64,000 nt of DNA from Anaerobaca lacustris (GCF_030012215.1 NZ_JASCXX010000004.1:62001-126000), one strand, 5' to 3'. Counted from the stretch's first letter, positions 52,587-62,241 are shown. Notes: a model not told the origin generated them from the letters alone. Translations and numbers: made by a program.

Positions 52587-52613
52587 CGCGCTGTCCCCTT
52601 CGATTGGAATGGT

Positions 52614-53450
52614 CTACTTGAAGATCTTCTTCATCGCGGCGGCCGTCTTCTGCGGGCGCCCCGGCTGGTACGGGAGCATCTCGGCGGTAACGTAACCGTC
52701 ATAGCCGATCTCTTCCAGCGCCGCCTTGACCGCCTCGAAATCCACGTCGCCTTCCAGCAGATCGACGAACCCGTCGGCGGTGCCGACCGACTTCCTGAAG
52801 TCCTTGACGTGGACGCGGGCGATGCGCCGGCCCAGGATTCGGATCCACTGGTCGGGATAGCCGGTCAACAGGACATTGCCCACGTCGAAATACGACCCGA
52901 CCGCCTTCGACTGGAAGCTGTCGATGAAATCGCGCATCTCCAACGGACTGAGCAGGAACTTGTTCCAGACGTTCTCGATGGCGAGCGTAACGCCGAGCTT
53001 CTCGGCCGTCGGAACCAGTTGCAGGACAGCAGCCTTCGCACGTTCGTAGCAGACGTCGTACGGCACGACGGGGCTGTGTTCGAGGAAGAAGACATCCACA
53101 GCGCCCGGCACGAACAGATAGGCGTCGGTCCCGAGCCACCTGGTCACCTGGAGCGCCTTCTTCGTGAAGTCGATGATCCGGGCGCGAACCGCCGGATCGT
53201 CGTCCGACGGGGAACTGCCCCAGCTCTCGCCGCTGGCGACGCCGGCGATTTCGATGCCCAACTCTTTGGCTTTGGCGACGATCTGTTCGCATTGGGCCTG
53301 GGTCGTTCCGTGCGTGAGCGCCCCCTGGCTGCCAATACACAACTCGATCGCATCAAAGCCCAGATCCTTGGCCTGGGCCATCGCATCGGCCACAGGCAAC
53401 GTCGCTTCCAGACCGCCTTCGAACATCCAATAGCTCGCACTGATCTTCAT
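52614..53450 (-). CDS. Sugar phosphate isomerase/epimerase (TIM barrel)
   Basis: 278 residues from the ATG at 53450 (AAAGGTG upstream; a GTG two codons earlier is possible). AP-endonuclease-2 type barrel: MKISASYWMFEGGLEATLPV, LAIENVWNKFLLSP (metal Glu), GSYFDVGNVLLTGYP (Asp), ARVHVKDFRK (His) and YVTAEMLPYQ (Glu). The full E-D-H-E set is present, so it should be active. Second gene in the leftward operon, 42 bases after the GH109-like gene. It may epimerise the keto-intermediate. Confidence 0.9.
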   Translation of the reverse strand: MKISASYWMFEGGLEATLPVADAMAQAKDLGFDAIELCIGSQGALTHGTTQAQCEQIVAKAKELGIEIAGVASGESWGSSPSDDDPAVRARIIDFTKKALQVTRWLGTDAYLFVPGAVDVFFLEHSPVVPYDVCYERAKAAVLQLVPTAEKLGVTLAIENVWNKFLLSPLEMRDFIDSFQSKAVGSYFDVGNVLLTGYPDQWIRILGRRIARVHVKDFRKSVGTADGFVDLLEGDVDFEAVKAALEEIGYDGYVTAEMLPYQPGRPQKTAAAMKKIFK

Positions 53451-53492
53451 CGGCACACCTTTCGTCCATCCGTCACGGTTCGAGATCGCTCG

Positions 53493-54854
53493 TCAGCCCG
53501 CAAACTCCATGACGTGGAGCCGCCGCGGGTTCTTCCATTGCCCGCGTGTAAAATCGGGGAAATCGACCGGCCGTCCGTTCCTGGCGACGGACTGTTGCGA
53601 CAGGCCCACCACCGCCGACCATGCGGCGGCATCGTAGACGTCCATATCCATCGGCCGCCCCACTCGAAGGGCTTCGATCAGCCGGTAATCCTCGATGAAG
53701 TCCATGCCGCCATGACCGGCGCCGGCGGCCCGCTCCTGCATCGCCTTCCACAGCGGGTGATCGTACTCGTTGTACTTGCTCAACTCTTCCCAGCCGTGGC
53801 CCGGGCTCTTGCCCTCGATGTGGATCTTCTCTTCCGGGTACTTGCGGACGAGCCCCTTGGCGCCCTGGACGAGAATGTCGCGGCTGTAGGGCCGGGGCAG
53901 GTTCGTGTCATGCTTGACGATGATGGTCTTGCCCAGCTTGGTGCGGATGATGCTCGTGTTCACGTCGCCGAGCTTATACGTCTCCTGGCGTTTGGGATCG
54001 TCGGGCGCCAAGTGGGCGGCAGCGAATTCATACAGGCCGCGCGAATTGCTGCTGACCGAGACGAGGTAGTCGAAGGCATCGCCCCGGTTGACGTCCATGC
54101 ACTGAGCGATCGGTCCCAGGCCGTGCGTCGGGTACAGATTGGCGTCGTGCATGATGGACCATTGGCGGCGCCAGAGCCCTTCACCTCCGTCGGAGAACTT
54201 CAGCGCCCGCAGGTCGTGCAAATAGCCGCACTCGCCGTGAAGCAGTTCGCCGAACAGACCCTGTTTGACCATATTGAGAATCTGCATCTCCGCGCGGTCG
54301 TAGCAACAATTCTCCATCATGACACAGTGTCGCTGGGTCTTCTCGGCGGTTTCGACCAGTTCCCAGCACTCCTCGATGGAGAATGCCGCATTGACCTCGG
54401 TCGCCGCGTGCTTGCCGTTCTTCATGGCTGCCACGCAGACCGGCGTGTGCCACTCCCAGGGTGTGGCCGTGTAAACCAGATCCAGGTCTTCGGTCTCGCA
54501 GAGCCGCTGGAAGTCCCAGTCGCCCCGCGTGTAGCCGGTCGGTTTGGGGAACCCGGCGTCCTGCACCCACTTCTGGACCCGCTCGACCCTCTCCGGCACG
54601 ATGTCGCAGACGGCGGTGATCTGACAGCCTTCGATCTTCAGCAGGTTGCGCACGTGCGCCGAGCCCATGCCGCCGACGCCGACGTAGGCGACCTTGACGT
54701 TCTCTATGGGCGGGACCTTGAACTCGATCAGGCTGGCCCGGCCACCCCGAGAAATGCCCGTGCTGGCGCACGAAGAAACCAGTGTCGCGAGGGAGGCCCC
54801 GATTCCCGCTGCCCCGGCCGTTCTGATGAAATCCCTGCGGTTCAGATCGCTCAT
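53493..54854 (-). CDS. GH109-like (Gfo/Idh/MocA-fold) Tat-exported glycosidase
   Basis: 453 residues from the ATG at 54854 (GGGAGGT upstream); a longer frame is not family-like. Tat signal LNRRDFIRTAGAAGIGASLA. NAD-binding loop VAYVGVGGMGSAHVRNL; the EKP motif is replaced (ATEVNAAFSIEECWEL), as in GH109. Family-specific segments are PWEWHTPVCVAAMKNGKHAA, HCVMMENCCYDRAEM, HGECGYLHDLR and GAGHGGMDFIEDYR. Known GH109 enzymes use NAD redox chemistry to split alpha-GalNAc. It heads the six-gene leftward operon with TIM barrel, oxidoreductase and symporters. Substrate is not certain; a GalNAc-like sugar is possible. Confidence 0.86.
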   Translation of the reverse strand: MSDLNRRDFIRTAGAAGIGASLATLVSSCASTGISRGGRASLIEFKVPPIENVKVAYVGVGGMGSAHVRNLLKIEGCQITAVCDIVPERVERVQKWVQDAGFPKPTGYTRGDWDFQRLCETEDLDLVYTATPWEWHTPVCVAAMKNGKHAATEVNAAFSIEECWELVETAEKTQRHCVMMENCCYDRAEMQILNMVKQGLFGELLHGECGYLHDLRALKFSDGGEGLWRRQWSIMHDANLYPTHGLGPIAQCMDVNRGDAFDYLVSVSSNSRGLYEFAAAHLAPDDPKRQETYKLGDVNTSIIRTKLGKTIIVKHDTNLPRPYSRDILVQGAKGLVRKYPEEKIHIEGKSPGHGWEELSKYNEYDHPLWKAMQERAAGAGHGGMDFIEDYRLIEALRVGRPMDMDVYDAAAWSAVVGLSQQSVARNGRPVDFPDFTRGQWKNPRRLHVMEFAG

Positions 54855-54984
54855 GTCAAGACCTCCCAAAAATCCTTCTGAAATCGAACTGTGCAATCCA
54901 GGCCACGATTCTACCGCTGCCGCGTCCGGGATGCCAGAACCGCAACCGACATAATGACAGAAACCTGCCGGCGGCGATTGCAGG

Positions 54985-55013
54985 TTGCTGACCGGCTGGT
55001 CGAACGGTATAAT
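54985..55013 (+). promoter_or_regulatory. Promoter of the fusion kinase gene
   Basis: TTGCTG (54985-54990), 17-base spacer, perfect TATAAT (55008-55013), about 36 bases before the GTG at 55049. Confidence 0.65.
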
Positions 55014-55048
55014 CGCATCCAGATAGTCCCCGCGGGGTATCGGGAGAC

Positions 55049-58000
55049 GTGACAAACGTGACGGGTTGCCTATCACAGCGGGATGTCGTGGTGTTTCTCG
55101 AAGGATCGGCATCGCCCGAGCGACTGACGTTCTGGCGGCGTCATCTTCGAGTGTGTGATGTGTGCGCCGTGATGGTGGCGCGACATCGCGCGGGGATCGG
55201 GTCCGTCCCGGTGCAAGCAAGCGGCGACCGTCGCGGTTCCACGGACGCCGGGCTGCACCCCACGAGCGTTGGCCTGGAACCGAACCTTCAACTTGGCGAC
55301 TTCCGGCTCGAACGCCGGCTCGGCTGCGGGGGCATGGGTGTGGTGTATCAGGCTCTCCAGATCTCGTTGAATCGGCGCGTCGCCCTCAAGGTGCTCCCCT
55401 CCGGCCTGCTAAGCAACGCTTCGGCCATCGAGCGGTTCCATCGCGAAGCGCGGGCGGCCGCCAGGCTGCGCCATCCCAATATCGTCACGATCTATGCCGA
55501 GGGGATCGAACAGGGCGTTTGTTACTTCGCCATGGAGATGATCGAAGGCACGAGCCTCGACGAGATCATCGGTGAGCTGCGCAGCACCGGTGCACCGAAC
55601 AGCGCACCCGGTGAGAAAGGAGGCGAGCGAGTCCATGCGACGGCCTGCGCGCTGCGAGACTGCCGCTCGCATCGGGAATATTTCGACACGGTGGCGCGCC
55701 TCGTCGCCGAGGTCGCCGATGCGCTGGCCTACGCACATCACGAAGGTGTCATCCACAGGGACGTCAAGCCGTCCAACCTGATTCTCGCCACCAGTGGCCG
55801 GCTCGTTCTTCTGGATTTCGGGATCGCCCGCGTCTGCCAGGAACAGGACATGACCGCCACCGGATCGTTCGTGGGGACGCCTCGGTATATGAGCCCCGAA
55901 CAGGTCCGCAGCGACACCTGCGGCCCGGACCAGCGATCCGACATCTATGCCCTGGGGGCAACGCTCTATGAGCTCCTCGCGCTTCAGCCGCTCTTCGACG
56001 GACAGAACCGCGAACAAGTGGTCGGCCAGATCCTCGACACCGAACCGCTTCGACCCAGACAGATCGATCCGCGCATCCCTGTCGATCTCGAGACCATCTG
56101 CGGCAAGGCGATCGAGAAGGAGCCGACCAGGCGATACCAGACGGCCGCCGACCTCGGCGAAGACCTGCGGCGCTATCTGGCCGGCCACGTGATCCAGGCG
56201 CGGCCGCCGGAAACGATGGATCGGCTGGTCAAACTGGTCCGACGACGAAAGATCGCCGCAATCCTGTCCTTGTGCCTGCTCGTCGCGACGACGACGGCCG
56301 CGACGATCGCCTGGAAACACTACAGCACCCGCTGGGCCCAGCAGGACGCCATGGCCCAGATCGATCGCCTGATCCAGGAGGAGGCCCACTTCGCCGCCTT
56401 CGTCATCGCGGAGAAGGCGGCGCGCTACATTCCCGACGATCCGCTGCTGGCCAACCGCTGGCCCTTGATGTCCCGCGAGTATTCGATCTCCACCCAGCCG
56501 GCCGGCGCGAAGGTGTACATCCGAGATTACTTCGCCGCTCGCGGCGGTTGGCGATACATCGGGACCACCCCCTTGAAGTACGCGAGAATCCCGTTTGGAA
56601 CGAACTGCTGGAAGATCGAGAAGAACGGATTCGTACCGGTCGAGAGCGTCCAGTCCAACGACCCGCCCGTGCTTGCCCGCGAGCCATCAGACCTTGATCC
56701 CGCCCACGTGAGCTTCATCCTGCACGAAGTACGTCGCCACCCGGCCAACATGGTCTGGATCGGCCCTTGCGATCTTGACGGGTGGCGTCTGTACCCCGGC
56801 CAGCGGAAGATTGCGTCGGCCCCGGCGTTTCTGATCGACAAGTACGAGGTCACCAACCGGCAGTTCCGCGAATTCGTCGATCGAGGCGGCTACGAGAACC
56901 CCGAACTGTGGGAGCACCCGTTCGTCCGGGACGGCCAGGTCGTTGCCTGGACGCAGGGTATCGAGCATTTCCGCGACCAGACCGGTCGGCCGGGTCCGGC
57001 CACGTGGCGCAATGGAACGTATCCGGCCCGAGAGGCCGACTTCCCCGTCGGTGGCGTGAGCTGGTATGAGGCGGCCGCATACGCGCGATTCCGAGACAAG
57101 CACCTGCCGACGATTCACCATTGGACCTGGGCGGCGCACGCCGACGACAATCCCTCGCGGATCACGCGCCTGAGCAACTTCGGCGATGTCCCGGCTCCCG
57201 TCGGACGCTACAAAGGGATGGGGCGCTTCGGGCTCTACGACGCGGCCGGCAACGTACGAGAATGGTGCTTCAACGCTATCGCCGGCAATGAAGAGCTTCG
57301 ATGCAACCTCGGCGGCGCAATGGGCGAATACGATTACCTGTTCCTCAAGGGGACCGTACGGTCGGCGTGGGACCGCGACGGCGCCAACGGGTTCCGATGC
57401 GTGAAGTACCTTGGAGACAAAGATACCGTGCCGGAGGCCGCCTTTGCCCCGGTGGAGCGCAGGAGTCGTGATGTCTCGCAACTCGCACCCGTCTCCGATG
57501 AGGTCCTCCGATCGTATATTGAAACGTGGTACGACTACGATCGAATCGAACTGCACGCCAGGATCGAGTCGGTGGACGACGCAGACGGACACCGGGAGCA
57601 ACGCTTTCGGCGCGAGCGAATCACGTTCGATGCGGCCTATCCGGACGAGCGTGTGATCGCCTATCTACACCTTCCCACAACGGGCAGGGCCCCCTACCAG
57701 GTCGTGATATGGCATCCGGGGGATGGAGCCCGGACGGGCGGGTGGGACGAAACCGCCTATACCCACGAACTGACCTGCATCATCGAGAGCGGCCGGGCCG
57801 TGGTGGTGCCCTTCTACAAGGGGATGTACGAGCGACGATTCGAAAGAGACGCATATCCCCCGGGGGGAATCCAGAGCAGGAACCTGTACGTTCAGAGGGT
57901 TCAGGACCTGCGGCGAACCGTCGATTATCTCGAAACGCGAGACGATGTCGACAAGGACAGAATCGCCTATGTCGGCCTGAGCTGGGGTGGGCAGGTGGGC

Positions 58001-58327
58001 CCCGTGATGATCGCGACAGAGTCTCGCATCAGGACTGGGATTCTGCTTCTCGGCGGGATCGGCACGTACAACAGGCATCCGGCCTGCGACCCGGTCAATT
58101 TCGCCCCACACGTGAAGGTTCCCATGCTGATGCTCAACACGCGCGACGACTCGATCTTCCCGTATGAGACGGCCCAGAGGCCGCTGTTCCAGCTTCTGGG
58201 CACACCGGCGGCGGACAAGAGACACGTGCTGTTTCCCGGTGCGCACAGCGTTCCACAGGAATACCGCAAACAGTACCACCGAGAGATCGTCGAGTGGCTC
58301 GACCGGCGTTTGGGACCGACGAAGTGA
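55049..58327 (+). CDS. Receptor-like fusion: zinc finger, Ser/Thr kinase, TM, PEGA, SUMF1/FGE-sulfatase and alpha/beta hydrolase
   Basis: 1092 residues (GTG start; a GTG three codons later is better spaced from GGGAG). Order: an anti-sigma-like H-x3-C-x2-C knuckle (RRHLRVCDVC, His32, Cys36/39); kinase about 83-385 with Lys114 in VALKVLP, HRDVKPSN (Asp238) and DFGIAR (Asp256); one membrane helix about 402-421; PEGA-like YSISTQPAGAKVYIRDYFAA; formylglycine/SUMF1-type domain about 570-790 (IDKYEVTNRQFREFV, GFRCVKY); and a dienelactone-hydrolase-like domain from about 830 with Ser978 in VGLSWGGQ, Asp1033/1034 and His1066. Catalytic residues look intact. The outside domains could sense or modify a ligand, and the kinase would signal to the ECF factor directly downstream. 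Confidence 0.9.
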   Translation: MTNVTGCLSQRDVVVFLEGSASPERLTFWRRHLRVCDVCAVMVARHRAGIGSVPVQASGDRRGSTDAGLHPTSVGLEPNLQLGDFRLERRLGCGGMGVVYQALQISLNRRVALKVLPSGLLSNASAIERFHREARAAARLRHPNIVTIYAEGIEQGVCYFAMEMIEGTSLDEIIGELRSTGAPNSAPGEKGGERVHATACALRDCRSHREYFDTVARLVAEVADALAYAHHEGVIHRDVKPSNLILATSGRLVLLDFGIARVCQEQDMTATGSFVGTPRYMSPEQVRSDTCGPDQRSDIYALGATLYELLALQPLFDGQNREQVVGQILDTEPLRPRQIDPRIPVDLETICGKAIEKEPTRRYQTAADLGEDLRRYLAGHVIQARPPETMDRLVKLVRRRKIAAILSLCLLVATTTAATIAWKHYSTRWAQQDAMAQIDRLIQEEAHFAAFVIAEKAARYIPDDPLLANRWPLMSREYSISTQPAGAKVYIRDYFAARGGWRYIGTTPLKYARIPFGTNCWKIEKNGFVPVESVQSNDPPVLAREPSDLDPAHVSFILHEVRRHPANMVWIGPCDLDGWRLYPGQRKIASAPAFLIDKYEVTNRQFREFVDRGGYENPELWEHPFVRDGQVVAWTQGIEHFRDQTGRPGPATWRNGTYPAREADFPVGGVSWYEAAAYARFRDKHLPTIHHWTWAAHADDNPSRITRLSNFGDVPAPVGRYKGMGRFGLYDAAGNVREWCFNAIAGNEELRCNLGGAMGEYDYLFLKGTVRSAWDRDGANGFRCVKYLGDKDTVPEAAFAPVERRSRDVSQLAPVSDEVLRSYIETWYDYDRIELHARIESVDDADGHREQRFRRERITFDAAYPDERVIAYLHLPTTGRAPYQVVIWHPGDGARTGGWDETAYTHELTCIIESGRAVVVPFYKGMYERRFERDAYPPGGIQSRNLYVQRVQDLRRTVDYLETRDDVDKDRIAYVGLSWGGQVGPVMIATESRIRTGILLLGGIGTYNRHPACDPVNFAPHVKVPMLMLNTRDDSIFPYETAQRPLFQLLGTPAADKRHVLFPGAHSVPQEYRKQYHREIVEWLDRRLGPTK

Positions 58328-58328
58328 C

Positions 58329-59234
58329 ATGAATGATCCTGGCCAGACAGATCAGAGTACGCTGGAAGCCATCCGTCGCGGGGACGGACAGGCATGGGCC
58401 CGGCTCATCGACGAATACCAGGGCCGTCTGCTGCGCTTCGCCCTGACGCGCGTCTCGCAGCCGGCCGACGCCGAAGACGTCGTCCAGGAGACCTTCACCT
58501 CCTTTGTCAGGGCCATCGACAGAATCCGGTTGAAGGTCAGCATCGAGACCTATCTGTTCGGCATCCTGCGCAACGAGATCGTCAATCGCTTTCGCAGCCA
58601 GGCGGCCGGAACGATCTGCCTGATCCAGGACATCTACCAAACGCGGGGCGACACCGACGCGGGCAATCCGCTCGACCAGGTCGCCGCCGGCGACCCAGGC
58701 GTCAGTTGGTGCCTCTGCCGCGACGAACAGGAGCAATTGCAGCGAGACGTCCTCGCACAGGCCCTGAGGCAATTCGTGGCCGACTTCAAGGAAGCGGGCA
58801 AGCTCCGCGATCTGAAGATCGCCGAACTGCTGTTCTACTGCAAGGTGCCCAACCAGGACGTCGCCGGTCTGCTCGCCCTCGACGACGGGCTCGTCAGGGT
58901 GGTCAAGCACCGTTGTCTCAAGCGAATCCGCGATTACTGCCTCAAGCTCTGCCCGCCGACCGACCAATCCTTCTGCTGCTCGCAGGATCTTCTGACCGAG
59001 ACGTGGGAATCGCATCGGCTCAGTTGTCCCAAACGCAGCACGCTGGGCGCGTTTCTGCTCGAAATGCTGGAAGCCGAGTGGTTCGATTACGTCGATTTCC
59101 ATCTGGCCACCGTTGGATGTCGCTTCTGCCGCGCCAGCTTCAAAGACCTCAAGGAACAGCGCAACGGCCCCGAACAGGATGAATTCCGCCGACGCCTCGT
59201 AACCAGCACCGTCGGCTTCCTGTCGCAACCCTGA
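58329..59234 (+). CDS. ECF-type RNA polymerase sigma factor
   Basis: 301 residues; ATG one base after the kinase TGA, so they are coupled. Sigma2 region: ARLIDEYQGRLLRFALTRVS then DAEDVVQETFTSFVRAIDRI and YLFGILRNEIVNRFRS. Sigma4 is weaker (KVPNQDVAGLLALDDGLVRV, VKHRCLKRIRDYC). A C-terminal extension of about 100 residues ends with HLATVGCRFCRASF, a zinc-knuckle-like His/Cys set similar to that at the kinase N-terminus. ECF factors with fused extensions and kinase partners are a planctomycete trait; regulation by phosphorylation is likely. Confidence 0.88.
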   Translation: MNDPGQTDQSTLEAIRRGDGQAWARLIDEYQGRLLRFALTRVSQPADAEDVVQETFTSFVRAIDRIRLKVSIETYLFGILRNEIVNRFRSQAAGTICLIQDIYQTRGDTDAGNPLDQVAAGDPGVSWCLCRDEQEQLQRDVLAQALRQFVADFKEAGKLRDLKIAELLFYCKVPNQDVAGLLALDDGLVRVVKHRCLKRIRDYCLKLCPPTDQSFCCSQDLLTETWESHRLSCPKRSTLGAFLLEMLEAEWFDYVDFHLATVGCRFCRASFKDLKEQRNGPEQDEFRRRLVTSTVGFLSQP

Positions 59235-59328
59235 CGGCGCCCACCATCACAGGGTTGCCCGGTGCGCAGCATTGCCACGCTACCGATGGACGAACTCGGA
59301 GTGCGGGACTCGCTCAGGATCGTGGGGC

Positions 59329-60465
59329 TCAGGGTTGGTCTTCGGCGGCCGGCGCCGTGCGTTGCGGCGGATCGGGCAGAACCGGCGGCGCCGTGCGGTT
59401 CTCGCCTTGCGCTCCGTAGCTGAAATTGAACCGCGTCGGGATGACGCCGGCACTGGCCGCGGTGCCCAGGAGCCGATCATGTTCGGCCTGCAACCCGGCA
59501 AGGTCTCCGCCCTCGATCGCCCGTCGGATTGTCGCCTGCGGTGCCCCCAGCAGCCGACCCACACACTTGTCTTCCGTGTCGATCAGCACGCTGATGAGAT
59601 AGTTGCGCGACACATCCCTGAGCCGACCGAGATTCTGGCCCTTGATGTAGCGCTGGATGGCAAAGGAGTAGAGGTGTGCGAATCGCCTGGCCAACTGGTC
59701 GCTGCCGCCGTTGCCTCCGCCCACGATCTTGTCGGTCAGCAGCCTCAGGACGGCGCCGTCCATCAATTCGTAGTTGACGGACCAGTCGGCGTAACTGCGA
59801 ACGCGGACCTCGGTGATCCGCATCAGCAGCGCGGTGGCTTGGCCGGTATCGAACCGCCCGGCAAACCGGGCTATCTGCAGGAGCACCTCCGGGCCGCTGC
59901 TGTCGACCACCTGATCGCATGCGGTCATGACGCGCGTCGCCAACTGAGCCGCGCCTTGGCCTTGACCGATCTTCGTCCACAGTTCCGGATCGGTCGATGC
60001 GCGGACCGCCCAGTAGCGGACCGCACTGTTGCCGTGTGGAATCTCCTGGATCGCCAACTCGATCAGACGAGGGTCTTTGAGGCTGTCGATGAGGATCAGA
60101 AGGTTCGTAACGACCTTGAACAGGGTGGTTTCATCTCGGATGTCCGCGCGGGCATGCTCCATGCCCTCGGCGATATGCCGGTAGCACGACTCGGAGTACT
60201 GTTGGGCGTACTGGGCCTGCGTGCTCTGATGGCTGACGACGAGGGCGCGGGTCTTGGAAACCTCCGTGAAGTCAATGGTCCGGACCAGGGTGGCAACCGC
60301 GTCGCGGATGAACTGGTCGATGATCTGGAAATCCTGCTGGGTCAGGGCATCCTTCTTCATGACGTCTTCAATACGACGAGCATCCAGTGCCGCCTTGGAA
60401 ATCCCAAGAACGGCCAGAACAAGGCCGCAGACGAGCAGGACAAAGACCGCGCGTTTCAACTTCAT
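59329..60465 (-). CDS. Secreted or membrane-anchored protein of unknown function
   Basis: 378 residues from the ATG at 60465; a TTG nine codons earlier is weaker. One N-terminal helix (AVFVLLVCGLVLAVLGIS) acts as signal or anchor. The rest is helical with HEAT-like units (TTLFKVVTNLLILIDSLKDP; LIELAIQEIPHGNSAVRYWA; LLQIARFAGRFDTGQATALL), ending in a proline-rich tail (APPVLPDPPQRTAPA). HEAT-like repeats bind proteins. No family name recognised. It converges on the ECF sigma gene, so it is not part of that operon, and it diverges from metK. Confidence 0.6.
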   Translation of the reverse strand: MKLKRAVFVLLVCGLVLAVLGISKAALDARRIEDVMKKDALTQQDFQIIDQFIRDAVATLVRTIDFTEVSKTRALVVSHQSTQAQYAQQYSESCYRHIAEGMEHARADIRDETTLFKVVTNLLILIDSLKDPRLIELAIQEIPHGNSAVRYWAVRASTDPELWTKIGQGQGAAQLATRVMTACDQVVDSSGPEVLLQIARFAGRFDTGQATALLMRITEVRVRSYADWSVNYELMDGAVLRLLTDKIVGGGNGGSDQLARRFAHLYSFAIQRYIKGQNLGRLRDVSRNYLISVLIDTEDKCVGRLLGAPQATIRRAIEGGDLAGLQAEHDRLLGTAASAGVIPTRFNFSYGAQGENRTAPPVLPDPPQRTAPAAEDQP

Positions 60466-60729
60466 CTCGTTAGAATCCCTTTCAGTAGACAACCCGTATT
60501 TTATCCAGCTTAACGCCTGCAGGGGCCTTTGTCAAGCGAAATCGAGCTTCCTCGCCAATCCGAAGGCCCCCGCCGCTCCATCGGACTTCGACAAGGATCG
60601 CACCCGGCCCTTATCGGACGCACGCAGCACCGGCCCCGATCCGAATCAGCCGTTCGCCCGTCCGGAGGCGAGCGGAGGCTGCTGACCGGCCAGGTGTCGG
60701 CACGATTCTCCCGTGATGCACTTTTTTGG
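60466..60729. other. Intergenic stretch between divergent genes
   Basis: Holds the start region of the leftward unknown gene and, towards 60730, the metK promoter. No gene seen, and no clear leftward promoter. Confidence 0.4.
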
Positions 60730-60757
60730 TTGACGGGAGGACCGGCAGGTCTATTAT
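60730..60757 (+). promoter_or_regulatory. metK promoter and structured leader
   Basis: TTGACG (60730-60735), 16-base spacer, TATTAT (60752-60757). Start expected near 60764, leaving a leader of about 120 bases that has a GGCCA/TGGCC inverted repeat (about 60819-60834) and an AAGGA site at its end. SAM-I, SAM-II and SAM/SAH riboswitch cores were not recognised in it. Confidence 0.6.
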
Positions 60758-60884
60758 GAGGACGCATTTCTGTCTGAGATGCTGCTTACCGGGTGACTCC
60801 TGTCTCGGCCAATCGAGGGCAGTAGAGGGTGGCCTCTTCGGCTTCGGTTCTATCAACGGGGAACGGATATAAGGTGCTAAGGAC

Positions 60885-62090
60885 ATGGCAAGACAATCGA
60901 ATGTGAGCAATCCGAATTGCGACATGCAGAACTACCTGTTCACCAGCGAATCGGTGACGATGGGCCACCCGGACAAGGTCGCCGACTGTATCTCCGACGC
61001 GATCCTCGACGCCATGCTGGCCCAGGACCCGCAGAGCCGCGTCGCCTGTGAGACGCTGGTGAAGGCGGATCTGGTCGTGGTGGCCGGGGAGATCACCTCG
61101 AAGGCCACCGTGGACATCGCACAGGTTGTCCGCGACACGATCAAGGAAATCGGCTACGACGATCCTGAGGTGGGCTTCCACTACGACAACTGCGCCGTCA
61201 TGGTAGCCGTCGGGCAGCAGAGCCCGGATATCTCCCAGGGCGTCACCGAGGGAGCAGGCCTGCACAAGGAGCAGGGCGCCGGCGATCAGGGCCTGATGTT
61301 CGGCTATGCCCGCAAGGAGACGCCCGCCCTGATGCCCATGCCCATTCAACTGGCCCACAAGCTGACGATCCAGCTCGAGAAGATGCGCCGCACCCGGAAG
61401 CTGCCCTGGCTGCGTCCGGACGGCAAGAGCCAGGTCACGATCGAATACGAGGACGGCAAGCCCAAGCGAATCCACACGGTCGTCGTCTCGACGCAGCACA
61501 CCGCCGACATCAGCCACCGCAAGCTGCGGAACGAGATCGTCGACAAGGTCATTAAGCCGGTGTTGCCTGCGCGGCTGATCGACAAGAAGACCAAGTTCCA
61601 CGTCAATCCCACGGGCAAGTTCGTCGTCGGCGGCCCGAAGGCCGACTGCGGGCTGACCGGACGCAAGATCATCGTGGACACCTACGGCGGCTGGGGCCGT
61701 CACGGGGGCGGCGCCTTCAGCGGCAAGGACCCGACCAAGGTGGACCGGACCGCCAGCTATATGGCCCGGTACGTCGCCAAGAACATCGTCGCGGCCGGTC
61801 TGGCCGATGCGTGCGAGGTCCAGTTGTCGTACGCCATCGGCGTGGCCGATCCGATCTCAGTCCTGATCAACACCGAAGGCACGGCCAAGATCAGCGAGAC
61901 GAAGATCAGCGAGATCGTCAAGGACCTCTTCCCGCTGACACCCAAGGGGATGGTCAGCCATCTGAAGCTGACGCGCCCAATCTTCGCGGCCACCGCCCAC
62001 GGCGGGCATTTCGGCCGCGAGCTGCCTGAGTTCACCTGGGAGAAGACCGATATGGTCGAGGCCCTGCAGAAGGCCGCCCGGAAGAGGTAG
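60885..62090 (+). CDS. metK: S-adenosylmethionine synthetase MetK
   Basis: 401 residues with AAGGA upstream. Signature motifs are intact: [17 protein letters not shown] (ATP/Mg site), [17 protein letters not shown] (family signature 1), [20 protein letters not shown] (signature 2) and [20 protein letters not shown], plus HGGHFGRE near the end. It makes SAM from methionine and ATP as a tetramer in the cytoplasm. About normal length. Own promoter and strong terminator, so a single-gene unit. Possible feedback by its leader. Confidence 0.97.
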   Translation: MARQSNVSNPNCDMQNYLFTSESVTMGHPDKVADCISDAILDAMLAQDPQSRVACETLVKADLVVVAGEITSKATVDIAQVVRDTIKEIGYDDPEVGFHYDNCAVMVAVGQQSPDISQGVTEGAGLHKEQGAGDQGLMFGYARKETPALMPMPIQLAHKLTIQLEKMRRTRKLPWLRPDGKSQVTIEYEDGKPKRIHTVVVSTQHTADISHRKLRNEIVDKVIKPVLPARLIDKKTKFHVNPTGKFVVGGPKADCGLTGRKIIVDTYGGWGRHGGGAFSGKDPTKVDRTASYMARYVAKNIVAAGLADACEVQLSYAIGVADPISVLINTEGTAKISETKISEIVKDLFPLTPKGMVSHLKLTRPIFAATAHGGHFGRELPEFTWEKTDMVEALQKAARKR

Positions 62091-62118
62091 ACGGGCACAC
62101 GGTCCATCACACATCACG

Positions 62119-62143
62119 AGCCCGGCCACAAGCCGGGCTTTTT
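62119..62143 (+). terminator. Intrinsic terminator after metK
   Basis: AGCCCGGC - CACAA - GCCGGGCT (62119-62126 / 62132-62139) then TTTTT. Perfect 8-bp stem, 28 bases after the metK stop. Confidence 0.92.
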
Positions 62144-62165
62144 CGTGCGCCCCATCGTTCAAGGC

Positions 62166-62208
62166 ACAAAAAGGCGTGGGCCCACGCCACATGGCTGCGG
62201 GCCCACGC
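62166..62208 (-). terminator. Terminator after the partial LamG protein gene
   Basis: 10-bp arms GCGTGGGCCC (62174-62183) and GGGCCCACGC (62199-62208). On the minus strand it is followed by CCTTTTTG. It closes the LamG gene ending at 62242. Confidence 0.85.
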
Positions 62209-62241
62209 ATACTGCCTTCTTCGTCGCCGATGGCGATTGTG

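Noticed and set aside
52188-54881. An 897-codon plus-strand frame opposite the GH109-like operon
   Set aside because: Antisense shadow over three well-supported genes; no motif.
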